From Streptomyces violaceusniger (GTDB lineage: Bacteria > Actinomycetota > Actinomycetes > Streptomycetales > Streptomycetaceae), in NCBI GenBank assembly GCA_005405945.1, contig BJHW01000001.1:2852001-2916000 (forward strand): a stretch of DNA of 64,000 nt, written 5' to 3'. Position numbers and translations under genes: made by a program. Numbering within the stretch: the first letter of the stretch is position 1; each line of letters begins with the position of its first letter. Under the pieces are notes generated by a model that searched no databases, was not told the origin of the DNA, and worked only from the letters and a program-made list of their open reading frames with translations. This document shows positions 52,753 through 61,939 of the stretch, in pieces.

Positions 52753-53733
52753 TCAGCATTGCGAAGCCTTCAACGGCATCCACCAGTCACTCTGCTGCGC
52801 GTACCAGGCCACGGTCTCCGCAAGGCCGTCCTCGAAGAGCACGGTGGGCTTGTAGCCCAGTTCATCGGAAATCTTGCCGCTGTCCAGCGAGTAGCGACGG
52901 TCGTGGCCTTTCCGGTCGGGCACCTCTCGCACCATCGACCAGTCGTCATCCAGGAGTTCGAGCAGCTTTCCTGTGAGTTCGCGATTGGTCACTTCGGTGC
53001 CTCCCCCGATGTTGTAAACTTCACCAGGCCGCCCCTTTTCGGCGACTAGGGCGATGCCCTGGCAGTGGTCTGAGGCATGGAGCCAGTCCCGTACGTTCTC
53101 GCCATCGCCGTACAGCGGTACTCGTTTGCCGCTCAGGAGATGGGTGATGAACAGCGGGATCAACTTCTCCGGATGCTGGTACGGGCCATATGTGTTGGAG
53201 GCCCGCGTCACGCACACCGGGAGTCCGTGAGTACGGTGGAAGGACTTCACCAGCAGGTCGGAGGACGCTTTGGAAGCGGAGTACGGAGAGCTGGGATCCA
53301 AGGGCTCGCCTTCGTGCCAGGAGCCCAGCTCGATGGATCCGTACACCTCGTCCGTGGAGACATGAACGAACTTCCCCACACCGACCCCCGCCGCCGCGCT
53401 GAGAAGGGTGGCCGTACCGAGCACATTGGTCCGGACGAACTCCTGGGCGCACATGATGGAACGGTCGACATGGGATTCGGCTGCGAAGTGGACCACCAGG
53501 TCGTCACGGCGCAGCAACCTCCTGATCAGCGTCTCGTCACAGATGTCGCCGCGCACGAGGCGCAGCCGGGGGCTGGCGGCCACCTCCGCAAGATTGGCCT
53601 CGCTTCCCGCGTAGGTGAGCTTGTCGATCACGACGATCTCCGCGTCCCCGTATGCCTCATACGCTCCGGTGAGTGCCTGACGGACGAAGTAGGAGCCGAC
53701 GAAGCCCGCACCGCCGGTAACAACTATGCGCAT
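52753..53733 (-). CDS. rmlB: dTDP-glucose 4,6-dehydratase, copy 2
   Basis: 326 residues, intact: GGAGFVGS, FAAESHVDRSI, STDEVYG, YSASK and NTYGPYQHPEKLIPLF are all kept, so the enzyme should be active (dTDP-glucose to dTDP-4-keto-6-deoxyglucose). It differs from copy 1 at many positions but aligns over its whole length. It follows rmlA copy 2 by 13 nt. Downstream, the TEII-GT-epimerase-reductase genes of copy 1 are absent; an IS110 remnant takes their place. Confidence 0.93.
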   Translation of the reverse strand: MRIVVTGGAGFVGSYFVRQALTGAYEAYGDAEIVVIDKLTYAGSEANLAEVAASPRLRLVRGDICDETLIRRLLRRDDLVVHFAAESHVDRSIMCAQEFVRTNVLGTATLLSAAAGVGVGKFVHVSTDEVYGSIELGSWHEGEPLDPSSPYSASKASSDLLVKSFHRTHGLPVCVTRASNTYGPYQHPEKLIPLFITHLLSGKRVPLYGDGENVRDWLHASDHCQGIALVAEKGRPGEVYNIGGGTEVTNRELTGKLLELLDDDWSMVREVPDRKGHDRRYSLDSGKISDELGYKPTVLFEDGLAETVAWYAQQSDWWMPLKASQC

Positions 53734-53746
53734 GAGTCCTTCTCCT

Positions 53747-54619
53747 TCAGCCGCTGTCGGCTGTGATTTCCATGAGGTACTTTCCGTATTCGGTGTGCCG
53801 CATTTCCTCGCCGAGTTCGTAACAGGCCCCGGCGTCGATGAACCCCATACGAAAGGCGATCTCCTCGAGGCAGGCGATCCGCACTCCCTGACGCAGCTCC
53901 AAAAGCTGGACGTACTGCCCCGCCTGAAGAAGCGACTCGTGCGTTCCGGTATCCAGCCACGCGAACCCACGTCCCAAGCTGACCAATCTGGCCTTCCCCC
54001 GCTCCAGATAGACCCGGTTGACGTCGGTGATCTCCAGCTCGCCACGGGCTGAGGGCATGACGTTCTTCGCGATGTCCACGACGTCGTTGTCGTAGAGATA
54101 GAGCCCAGTGATCGCCAGGTTCGACGTCGAGTCGACCGGCTTCTCCCGCAGGGAGAGCAGCCGACCCTCTTCGTCCACGGTTCCGACGCCGTAACGCTCC
54201 GGATCCTTGACCGGATACCCGAAGAGGACACACCCGTCGATGCGGCTCACCTCGCGGTGGAGGATCCTCGAGAAACCGGGACCGTGAAAGATATTGTCCC
54301 CGAGCACCAGCGCCACGGAATCGGCCCCGATGAACTCGGCTCCGATGACGAAGGCTTCAGCGATGCCGTTGGCTTCGGGCTGCTCCGCATACGCCATTGA
54401 AATGCCCAGCCGACTGCCATCACCCAGCAGCGCACGGAACATGTCCAGATGATGCGGTGTCGAAATGACAAGGATTTCCTTGATTCCGCCGAGCATGAGG
54501 ACGGACAACGGGTAGTAGATCATCGGCTTGTTGTAGACGGGCAGGATCTGCTTCGACACCGCATGTGTCAGGGGATGCAGACGGGTCCCGTTTCCACCGG
54601 CGAGAACGATCCCCTTCAT
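53747..54619 (-). CDS. rmlA: Glucose-1-phosphate thymidylyltransferase, copy 2
   Basis: 290 residues, the same length as copy 1, intact. GGNGTRLHPLT, KQILPVYNKPM, VLGDNIFHG and the EKPVDSTSNLAITGLYLYD segment are present, so catalytic activity is expected. It lies 39 nt after mbtH copy 2 and just before rmlB copy 2. With copy 1 it gives two parallel sources of dTDP-glucose. Confidence 0.93.
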   Translation of the reverse strand: MKGIVLAGGNGTRLHPLTHAVSKQILPVYNKPMIYYPLSVLMLGGIKEILVISTPHHLDMFRALLGDGSRLGISMAYAEQPEANGIAEAFVIGAEFIGADSVALVLGDNIFHGPGFSRILHREVSRIDGCVLFGYPVKDPERYGVGTVDEEGRLLSLREKPVDSTSNLAITGLYLYDNDVVDIAKNVMPSARGELEITDVNRVYLERGKARLVSLGRGFAWLDTGTHESLLQAGQYVQLLELRQGVRIACLEEIAFRMGFIDAGACYELGEEMRHTEYGKYLMEITADSG

Positions 54620-54658
54620 ATAGCGCGCACCGATGTCGGCGGGTTCACCGCTCGACGG

Positions 54659-54865
54659 TCAGTTGCCCATCGCCTCGACCAGGCTCTTGGGCCGCATATC
54701 CGTCCACTTCTCTTCGATATGAGCCAGGCACGCTTCGCGGGTGTCCTTGTCGTGGTCGACCGTCCACCCCTCGGGCACATCCGCGAAGGCCGGCCACAGC
54801 GAGTACTGCCCCTCATGGTTGACCAGCACCAGAAATTCCGCGTCGGGGTCATCGAAGGGATTCAC
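54659..54865 (-). CDS. MbtH-like protein, copy 2
   Basis: 68 residues with [20 protein letters not shown] and [14 protein letters not shown]; 57 positions agree with copy 1. The conserved Ser, Leu, Trp and Pro that contact adenylation domains are all kept. It is again the first gene of an mbtH-rmlA-rmlB operon, with the promoter box about 90 nt upstream. Confidence 0.93.
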   Translation of the reverse strand: MNPFDDPDAEFLVLVNHEGQYSLWPAFADVPEGWTVDHDKDTREACLAHIEEKWTDMRPKSLVEAMGN

Positions 54866-54954
54866 ACCAGTCTCCGCCTCTCATACCGTTCACACCGTCC
54901 GACGGTGGACGCCCCACCAGGACGCCTCCATGCTATGCGGCACGGCGGGATCGG

Positions 54955-54978
54955 CATCAGCGAGAGCCACCGTTACGG
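54955..54978 (-). promoter_or_regulatory. Conserved promoter box upstream of mbtH operon copy 2
   Basis: The minus strand reads GTAACGGTGGCTCTCGC then TGATG, identical over 22 nt to the box before the halogenase, with TAGCAT at the -10-like position. It lies 89 nt before the MbtH start. The rest of 54866-55100 shows no gene. Confidence 0.5.
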
Positions 54979-55100
54979 ACCGGTCGCGGCCGAACCATCC
55001 GGCCGTACCCCCGTTATGCGGGCCGAGCGGGGGGAAAGCCACATACATTCTTTGCCGTAACCTCGCACTGTAACCAGCCCTTCAGCATTCCCGGCCGAAT

Positions 55101-56375
55101 GTGCCACGCTGGCCCGGGACGCCCATGGAAAACACACATGGCCCGACGCCGCGCTGCCCCGCGCTCCCGCGGCGGTCACATTTCCCTGACCGACGCGTTT
55201 CCCTGACCGAGACGAGGGTGGACTGGAGCGGACGGTTCTTCTCCGTACACGGACTGCGCGTGCGGTCAGACTTCGGTCCGGTGCCCGCATGGTCGCAGCC
55301 GATCATCTCCCAACCGGAGACCGGGATCCTCGGCATCGCCTTGCGGGACTTCGACGGTGTGCCGCATCTGCTGATGCAGGCGAAGTCCGAGCCCGGAAAC
55401 GTGAACGGCGTGCAGCTGTCGCCCACGGTGCAGGCAACCAAAAGCAACTACGGCCGGGTGCACGGAGGTGCGGAAGTGCCCTACCTGGAGCTCTTCCGCC
55501 ACGCGGAGCCCGGGGCCGTCATCGCCGACGTCCTGCAATCGGAACAGGGCTCGTGGTTCCTGCACAAACGCAATCGCAACATGGTCGTGGAGGTCGGCCC
55601 CGGGGCCGAGGCGGGCGAGGACTTCGCCTGGCTGACGCTGGGCCAGGTCAACGCGCTGCTCCGGCGGGCGAATCTCGTCAACATGGATGCGCGGACGGTC
55701 CTGTCCTGCCTTCCGGACTGGCGGCGGCAGGCCGGCGCGGGCCGGGCGCTCCACCCGGACCGGGAGATTCGCAGCTGGATCACTCGCCGCCGGGCCGAGC
55801 ACGAGGTCGAGGCGGTGCCCATCGGGCTCGCGGAGACCGATGGGTGGCACCGTACCGAAGACGAAGTGGCCCACGATCAGGGCCTGCACTTCCGTGTGGT
55901 TGGGGTCGAGGTGTCCTCGCACCGGCGTGAGGTCCCGGCCTGGTCCCAGCCGCTGCTGGAACCGACCGGCCCCGGTGTGGTGGCCCTGTTCGTCCGTCGT
56001 ATCGAAGGTCTGCCGCACGCGCTGGTGCGGGCGCGCGCGGAGCCCGGTTTCACCGACGTGGTGGAGCTGGGCCCCACCGTGCAGTGCACCCCCGGTAATT
56101 ACGCCCGGCTCCCCGCGACGGACCGGCCGCCCTATCTCGACGAGGCGCTGAGGAGGGCGGACCAGGCTCGATATGACGTGGTTCTGTCGGAGGAGGGAGG
56201 CCGGTTCCGGCACGCCCGAAACCGTTACCTGATCACCGAGGCTGAGGACGATCTCTCCGTCGTATCCGATGAGTTCCGATGGGTGACACCATGCCAGTTG
56301 AACGAGCTACTGCGTTACGGCCATCACGTGAATATGCAGGCCAGGACCCTGGTCGCGGCACTACGGACCGTGTGA
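55101..56375 (+). pseudogene. NDP-hexose 2,3-dehydratase, copy 2, N-terminally truncated
   Basis: From GRFFSVHGLRVRSDFGPV onwards (about 55230) the protein parallels copy 1 to its end, with both repeats and WSQP, VQLSPTVQ, SEQGSWF and SEEGGRF motifs. Upstream, the roughly 60 residues that in copy 1 include LDRRRREHAQRVERVPFAAL are replaced by unrelated sequence; the ATG at 55101 only extends through that foreign stretch. The loss falls in the first repeat, so activity is doubtful. The stop still overlaps the GTG of the 3-ketoreductase remnant. Confidence 0.75.
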
Positions 56376-56616
56376 GCGCGCCCCGGGTCCCACCCGTGCG
56401 GCTGGGGGCGCTGGGCACGTCGTCGATCGCCCGCAGACGTTCGCTGCCCACCGCGACGCACACCCCGGAAGTGGAACTCGTGGCGTGTACGCGGGGGGTG
56501 AAGTGGGCTCTGGGAGCGCGGAGGCAGACCGGCGGCGAGAGGCGGTCGCCTCAATGGAACGCGTGGACGAGGTGCGGAGAAGGGCCGTGCGCGTCTCAAC
56601 CGACGGCGGTCCGTGA
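56372..56616 (+). pseudogene. 3-ketoreductase remnant, copy 2 (internal deletion)
   Basis: About 38 codons from GTG 56372 match the start of copy 1 (RLGALGTSSIARRRSLPTA). Near 56490-56500 the sequence jumps to the last 40 codons of copy 1 (GGEVGSGSAEADRRREAV to a TGA at 56614-56616), in a different frame. About 770 nt of the middle, including the EKPIG catalytic region, are gone. A clear pseudogene. Confidence 0.85.
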
Positions 56617-56843
56617 CGGCCACCGGTCGCCCAGCGAGCTCACCGGTCGCGAGGATGTCCCATCGGCCTAGGACTCCCGCGCCCCCGCTTGCACCTCAAT
56701 TCTATTGCACCGGTCGGCACGTCCCGAGCGCCGACGCGTGGGAGCCGTGGCCCGGCTCACACTTCCAACACTGCTGCACCGGACAGAAGATCCGCGTCAT
56801 AGGATGGCCCGGAAGCAACGGATGCGAGGTGAACAGACTGGCG

Positions 56844-57836
56844 ATGAGCAGCACCGGAGCGGTGGCCGACGAATTGTTACCCGGCTCGTTCCCCGCGGAC
56901 TCCATCCTCACGGGCACCTCACCACATGGGTTCGAAGCCTTCCGGCGGGACTGGGAGACTCAGATCGGCGATGGCTTCCCACTGCCGACCTACAGCTCGG
57001 CCACCATCCGTGACTTCCAGGTCAAGAGCCGCGTCGCCAAGGTACGTGACGTGGTGATCGCCGATCTACACACCGAGTTGCCCGCCCAGACCACGGGCGC
57101 CCCGCCCGGCGTCGAGGATCAGATACGGATGTACATCATGCGCCGCGGCGCGTGTACTTTTGTCGGCGCACCCGATCGCGGTGAGCACACGCTATCCGCC
57201 GGGCAGTACCTCCTCCGCCACGTCGGGCGGCCGTGGCACTTCCAGACGTCACCGCGCCAGACGGCGCAGACCCTCATCCTGCCCAGCGCGACGCTCAGGC
57301 CACTGATCGGGGTCCGGAATATCACCGGGCCGGCGGACTCGGCCGAGGTGCGTCTGCTGTTCGCCCACATAATGATGGTCCACGCCACCATGGCCGACCT
57401 CAGCTCGGCCGGTGTGGACGCCGCCCGCAGCACCCTGATCCAACTGGTCAAGGCAGTGGCGAGGAGCCGGTTCGACGAAGCCGAGTCCCGCCTGGCCCCC
57501 GTGCTCGCCCAGGCCGCCAAGGATTTCGTGGACTCTCACCTCGCCGACCCGGAGCTGTCCCCGAGGATGCTGGCACACGAACTCAACGTCTCCGTGCGCA
57601 CCCTCCAGCGGGCATTCACCGCAGTGGGCGACTCGGTGACCTCCTACATCCGCCACAGACGGCTGGAAGAAGCCCGGCTCGCCCTCACCGCACCATCAGG
57701 CCAGCTGATGACGATCTCCGAACTCGCCGCCTACTGGCAATTCGCCGACGGCAGCCACTTCATCCGCACCTTCAAGAAACACTACGGCCAGACACCCACC
57801 GACTACGCCCGCTCGATCAGCCCACCCGAAAGCTGA
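56844..57836 (+). CDS. AraC-family transcriptional regulator, paralogue 2
   Basis: About 330 residues; start ATG 56844 or the in-frame GTG 56829. N-terminal PF14525-like sensor domain (FEAFRRDWETQIGDGFPLPT) and C-terminal double helix-turn-helix (LAHELNVSVRTLQRAF, FADGSHFIRTFKKHYGQTP). It is clearly paralogous to the regulator at 39481-40482, most strongly in the DNA-binding half. A TTA codon at 56877-56879 (codon 12 from ATG 56844) again points to bldA control. It follows the eroded sugar copy by about 230 nt on the same strand. Confidence 0.9.
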   Translation: MSSTGAVADELLPGSFPADSILTGTSPHGFEAFRRDWETQIGDGFPLPTYSSATIRDFQVKSRVAKVRDVVIADLHTELPAQTTGAPPGVEDQIRMYIMRRGACTFVGAPDRGEHTLSAGQYLLRHVGRPWHFQTSPRQTAQTLILPSATLRPLIGVRNITGPADSAEVRLLFAHIMMVHATMADLSSAGVDAARSTLIQLVKAVARSRFDEAESRLAPVLAQAAKDFVDSHLADPELSPRMLAHELNVSVRTLQRAFTAVGDSVTSYIRHRRLEEARLALTAPSGQLMTISELAAYWQFADGSHFIRTFKKHYGQTPTDYARSISPPES

Positions 57837-57839
57837 AGC

Positions 57840-57950
57840 AGCCTGTGCCTTGCCGAGCCATTCGGACAGCTGAGTGTTGAAGCCGGTCGGCGGGGCGAAG
57901 ATGCGGCCGGGCAGGAATGAGGTCTCCAGATAGCCGTTGCCCCTGAAGGG
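57840..57950 (-). pseudogene. IS21-like (IstA) transposase fragment
   Basis: The minus frame NGYLETSFLPGRIFAPPTGF then NTQLSEWLGKA resembles a short segment of IstA-type transposases. About 35 residues only; family assignment is tentative. Confidence 0.4.
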
Positions 57951-58009
57951 TGTCAATATTCCGATCAGGCTGCTGAGCTGGGCGTCCCTGTCGATGGTGA
58001 GGCAATCGG

Positions 58010-59084
<1,075 letters not shown>

Positions 59085-59153
59085 TCATGCCCACCCGTAG
59101 ACGACCGCAAAGCCACAGGTCAACCACCGTACGGAAATAAAGACACCCTTCAG

Positions 59154-59483
59154 GTGTGGTGCTGGGACAATCTGAACGTGCACCTGGTCAAGGAGCTGGT
59201 GAACTTCGCCGAGGAGCACAAGGACTGGTTACGCATCTTCCAGATGCCCTCCTACGCCCCGGAGTTGAACCCGGCAGAGGGAATCTGGTCGCTCCTCAAG
59301 CGGCACCTGGCCGACTTCGCTGCGGCCGACCTCGCCCATCTGACCCGCGTGATCAAACGGAAGCTGAAGAAGATCCAGTACCGGCCTCACCTGATCGGCG
59401 GCTGCCTCCCGCCAACCGGCCTGATCATGGACGACGACGCGACCAGATCATCGGACTCCATGAGTTCAACCTGCGTAACGTAA
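59154..59483 (+). pseudogene. IS630-family transposase, C-terminal fragment
   Basis: About 109 residues: WCWDNLNVHLVKELVNF (second catalytic Asp) and MPSYAPELNPAEGIWSLLKR (catalytic Glu). An N-terminal IS630 fragment in opposite orientation lies at 60960-61235, so the two ends flank the amidohydrolase gene. Confidence 0.75.
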
Positions 59484-59498
59484 CAGCCGCACTGCGGT

Positions 59499-59518
59499 AG
59501 AGTTGTCACGTCAACTCT
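59499..59518. promoter_or_regulatory. MarR-type operator upstream of amidohydrolase
   Basis: AGAGTTGTCACGTCAACTCT: perfect 7-nt arms AGAGTTG/CAACTCT around 6 nt. The same arms occur at 61877-61894 and 61905-61924 between the marR and FMN reductase genes. It stands about 120 nt before the amidohydrolase start. Confidence 0.6.
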
Positions 59519-59637
59519 GACGGAAGGGCAGGCGTCTGATCGAGCCACGTCGCGGTACGACCGCATCGCACTCCCCGCCACGGCGGCTTACGCGGGCGGC
59601 GCCCTTCAGCATTACAACGTCAACATGAAGGAAACGC

Positions 59638-60951
59638 ATGATCATCAAGAACGTGACCGTGATCGACGGCGCTGGCGGCCCACCTCAGCCGGGCCGGGAC
59701 GTTCACATTGAGGACGGTCGCTTCGTCGACATCCGGCCCGCCCGCATGAAGACTGCAGAAAACTCAAGCAAGGCCACCGGTCCCGCCGTACTCGACGGCA
59801 GCGGCTCCTACCTCATTCCTGGCTTATGGGAAAGCCACACCCACCTGACCGGCATGTCCATGTCGGTGCCGGTGACCGACCGGCCCGCGTTCATCCACAG
59901 TGCACTGACCGGGTACGTGAAGACCGGCGTTACCTCAGTGTGTGAGCTCGGTGGGCCTACCAACGCGATGCGGCGCCTGCGCGCTGCCAGCCAGGCCAAC
60001 CCCTCGACTCCCTCACTTTACTTCGCCGGACGGTCCTTCACCGGAGTCAACGGCTGGCCTCTGTCGGCCGTGCGGGGAACCGTGCCGAATGGCACCGGCG
60101 AGAACCCCGGCATCGTGCCATCCGTAGAAATCGACAGCGTCGACAGTGCGCGCTGGCTCCTCGCCGACCAACTCGGCGAGATCGACTACGTCAAGTGCAT
60201 CTACGACGGCAAGAACGACACCGGAAAGCTTCCCCTGGTGGCACTGAAAGCGATGGTTGCCGACGCACACCGGGCGAACAAGAAAGTCCTGGTCCATATC
60301 GCGACCGGCGCGGACCTGCGAGACGCAGTGGCGGTCGGCGCCGACTGCATCGAGCACTCATTCATCCCAGCAGACCCTGCGGACGAGCGCGAGGCGGCGC
60401 AGATCGCCGAACTGCTCGCCGAAACTGGCACGCTGTACTGCCCCACCATCGTCACCTGGGAACAGCTCGCCCGCACCGGCGAGCCTGCGTATCTCGAGGA
60501 ACTCGCCACCAGCGGCATCTTGTCGGCCGACGACATCGCGACCGTCGCAGCCCGAACCTCCTGGGGCGAGCCCTTCCCGCAACACCCGATTGCGGAGTCC
60601 AAGATTCGGTTCGACTACACGATGCGCACCCTGCACCTCTTCCACGAGGCCGGTGTCAAGCTCGTTGCCGGCAGTGACGTCCCACTGGCGGTGACCACCC
60701 CAGCCCTCGCGCTGCTGCGCGAATTGCAGCTGTTTGCCATGGCCGGCATCCCCGGCTCCGACATAATCACAGCCGCCACCAGCCACGCAGCCACGAAGAT
60801 CGGCAAGCAGGGCACGGTAGGCACCGTGACCATCGGGGCAGTTGCCGACGCCATCCTGCTCGACGCAAACCCGCTCACCGACATCGCCCGGCTCACCAAC
60901 TCTCGTCACCGCCGCGCCGTCATCAAGGACGGCGAACTCGTCCTTCGTTGA
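59638..60951 (+). CDS. Metal-dependent amidohydrolase (imidazolonepropionase-like)
   Basis: 437 residues, intact, from ATG 59638 with AAGGAA upstream. The amidohydrolase fold is shown by PGLWESHTHL (HxH metal motif), the YVKCIYDG lysine region, VLVHIATG and IEHSFIPAD (metal His), and VAGSDVPLA (catalytic Asp). It begins with the usual beta strand IIKNVTVIDGAG and ends VADAILLDANPL. Relatives hydrolyse cyclic amides, ureas or Xaa-Pro peptides; the substrate is not predictable. No signal peptide. TTA codon at 59824-59826 (codon 63). The upstream operator links it to the MarR regulator at 61364-61851. Confidence 0.9.
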   Translation: MIIKNVTVIDGAGGPPQPGRDVHIEDGRFVDIRPARMKTAENSSKATGPAVLDGSGSYLIPGLWESHTHLTGMSMSVPVTDRPAFIHSALTGYVKTGVTSVCELGGPTNAMRRLRAASQANPSTPSLYFAGRSFTGVNGWPLSAVRGTVPNGTGENPGIVPSVEIDSVDSARWLLADQLGEIDYVKCIYDGKNDTGKLPLVALKAMVADAHRANKKVLVHIATGADLRDAVAVGADCIEHSFIPADPADEREAAQIAELLAETGTLYCPTIVTWEQLARTGEPAYLEELATSGILSADDIATVAARTSWGEPFPQHPIAESKIRFDYTMRTLHLFHEAGVKLVAGSDVPLAVTTPALALLRELQLFAMAGIPGSDIITAATSHAATKIGKQGTVGTVTIGAVADAILLDANPLTDIARLTNSRHRRAVIKDGELVLR

Positions 60952-60959
60952 CCTACGCT

Positions 60960-61235
60960 GATGGTCGGCGGTCGTCCCGACCGGGGCTCGTCGGCCAGGC
61001 CGTCCAGCCGCTCGGCCAGGAACCGCCGCCGCCACTTGCGCATCGTGTCCGCGGCGATCCGCAGTTCGTGGGCACCTGGACGATGGGTGGGATATTGGGA
61101 TATCAGGGCCTGCACAGGCCAACACGATGCGCGCCCGTAACGCCAGAGCCTGGGCGGAGTTCTGCCCGCCGCGTCCAGCGTTCCAGCACCGCATGCTCGT
61201 CATCCGCCAACAGCAGCGGCTCCCAACCCGATTAG
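60960..61235 (-). pseudogene. IS630-family transposase, N-terminal fragment
   Basis: In mixed frames the minus strand encodes QALALRARIVLACA, ELRIAADTMRKWRRRFLAER and LDGLADEPRSGRPPTIS, the helix-turn-helix start of IS630 transposases. The catalytic part is missing. Confidence 0.65.
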
Positions 61236-61363
61236 CCGCGGGTGGTCCGCCTACTACCGGAGCGTGGTCGCCAGCGAGGTCTTCACGGCGCTAGGTGTAG
61301 GGCCTGTCTGGCAATGCCCAGGGCCGTATCGGCGGCGCCCATGAGGGTGGTGTGTGGCGCGGT

Positions 61364-61851
61364 CTAGGACGCGCCGTCGCTGGCAGTCTCGCTGCGGTGC
61401 GGCCCGAGGCGATCGACTGCTTGCTCGCTCCATGCCCGGATGACTGATGCCTGCTCGGGGTCAGTGAGTCGAGGAAGTGGCGGCGGATGTTGCCGCCGTG
61501 CACGAGGATGGCACTCTGGGCGGCGCGGCGCCCCTCGGCGGTCAGCCCGACCCCCGCACGGCGACCATCGGCCCCGTACTGGGTGCGCTTGACGAAGCCG
61601 CGTTTTTCCATGCGCGTCAGCTGATGTGAGACGCGGCTCTTGTCCCAGTCGAGCGACTCGGAGAGCTCGCCGACACGCATCTCGCGGTCGGCGGCCTGCC
61701 ACAGCGTCACCAACACGCTGAACTCGGGCTTCGAGATGTCGCAGTCACGCTGCAGACCCCGCTCCAGCTCCCTGGTGAGCAGGCGCTGCGCGCGCATCCA
61801 GACATCCCAGAACTCCCACTCCTCCGGTTCCAGCGATCGAGTCTCCGTCAT
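61364..61851 (-). CDS. MarR-family transcriptional regulator (one frame break)
   Basis: About 162 residues from ATG 61851. FWDVWMRAQRLLTRELERGL, SKPEFSVLVTLWQAADREMR, LSESLDWDKSRVSHQLTRME and the wing FVKRTQYGADGRRAGVGLTA are a full MarR winged helix. After FLDSLTP the frame drifts; one extra C in the run near 61457-61460 restores EQASVIRAWSEQAVDRLG and a stop at 61364. It is divergent from the FMN reductase gene; two inverted repeats lie between them and a third before the amidohydrolase, which suggests autoregulation and a small regulon. Confidence 0.88.
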
Positions 61852-61876
61852 GTCGCCGAGGATACCGCGACCAGCC

Positions 61877-61894
61877 GAGTTGTCACTTCAACTC
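61877..61894. promoter_or_regulatory. MarR-type operator, marR-proximal
   Basis: GAGTTGTCACTTCAACTC: 6-nt arms GAGTTG/CAACTC around 6 nt, 25 nt upstream of the marR start. Same arms as at 59499-59518. Confidence 0.6.
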
Positions 61895-61904
61895 TTCACG
61901 GCCT

Positions 61905-61924
61905 AGAGTTGATGTATCAACTCT
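61905..61924. promoter_or_regulatory. MarR-type operator, reductase-proximal
   Basis: AGAGTTGATGTATCAACTCT is a perfect palindrome with 8-nt arms around 4 nt, ending 15 nt before the FMN reductase start and next to its ribosome site, so binding would block transcription or initiation. Confidence 0.65.
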
Positions 61925-61939
61925 CTCGAAAGGAAGACC

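Larger units (their letters stand above)
52753..56616. repeat. Segmental duplication, copy 2 (eroded)
   Basis: Same gene order and orientation as 29069-33848. rmlB, rmlA and mbtH are intact, the 2,3-dehydratase has lost its N-terminal part, and the 3-ketoreductase is reduced to its two ends. The promoter box is kept. Confidence 0.85.
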
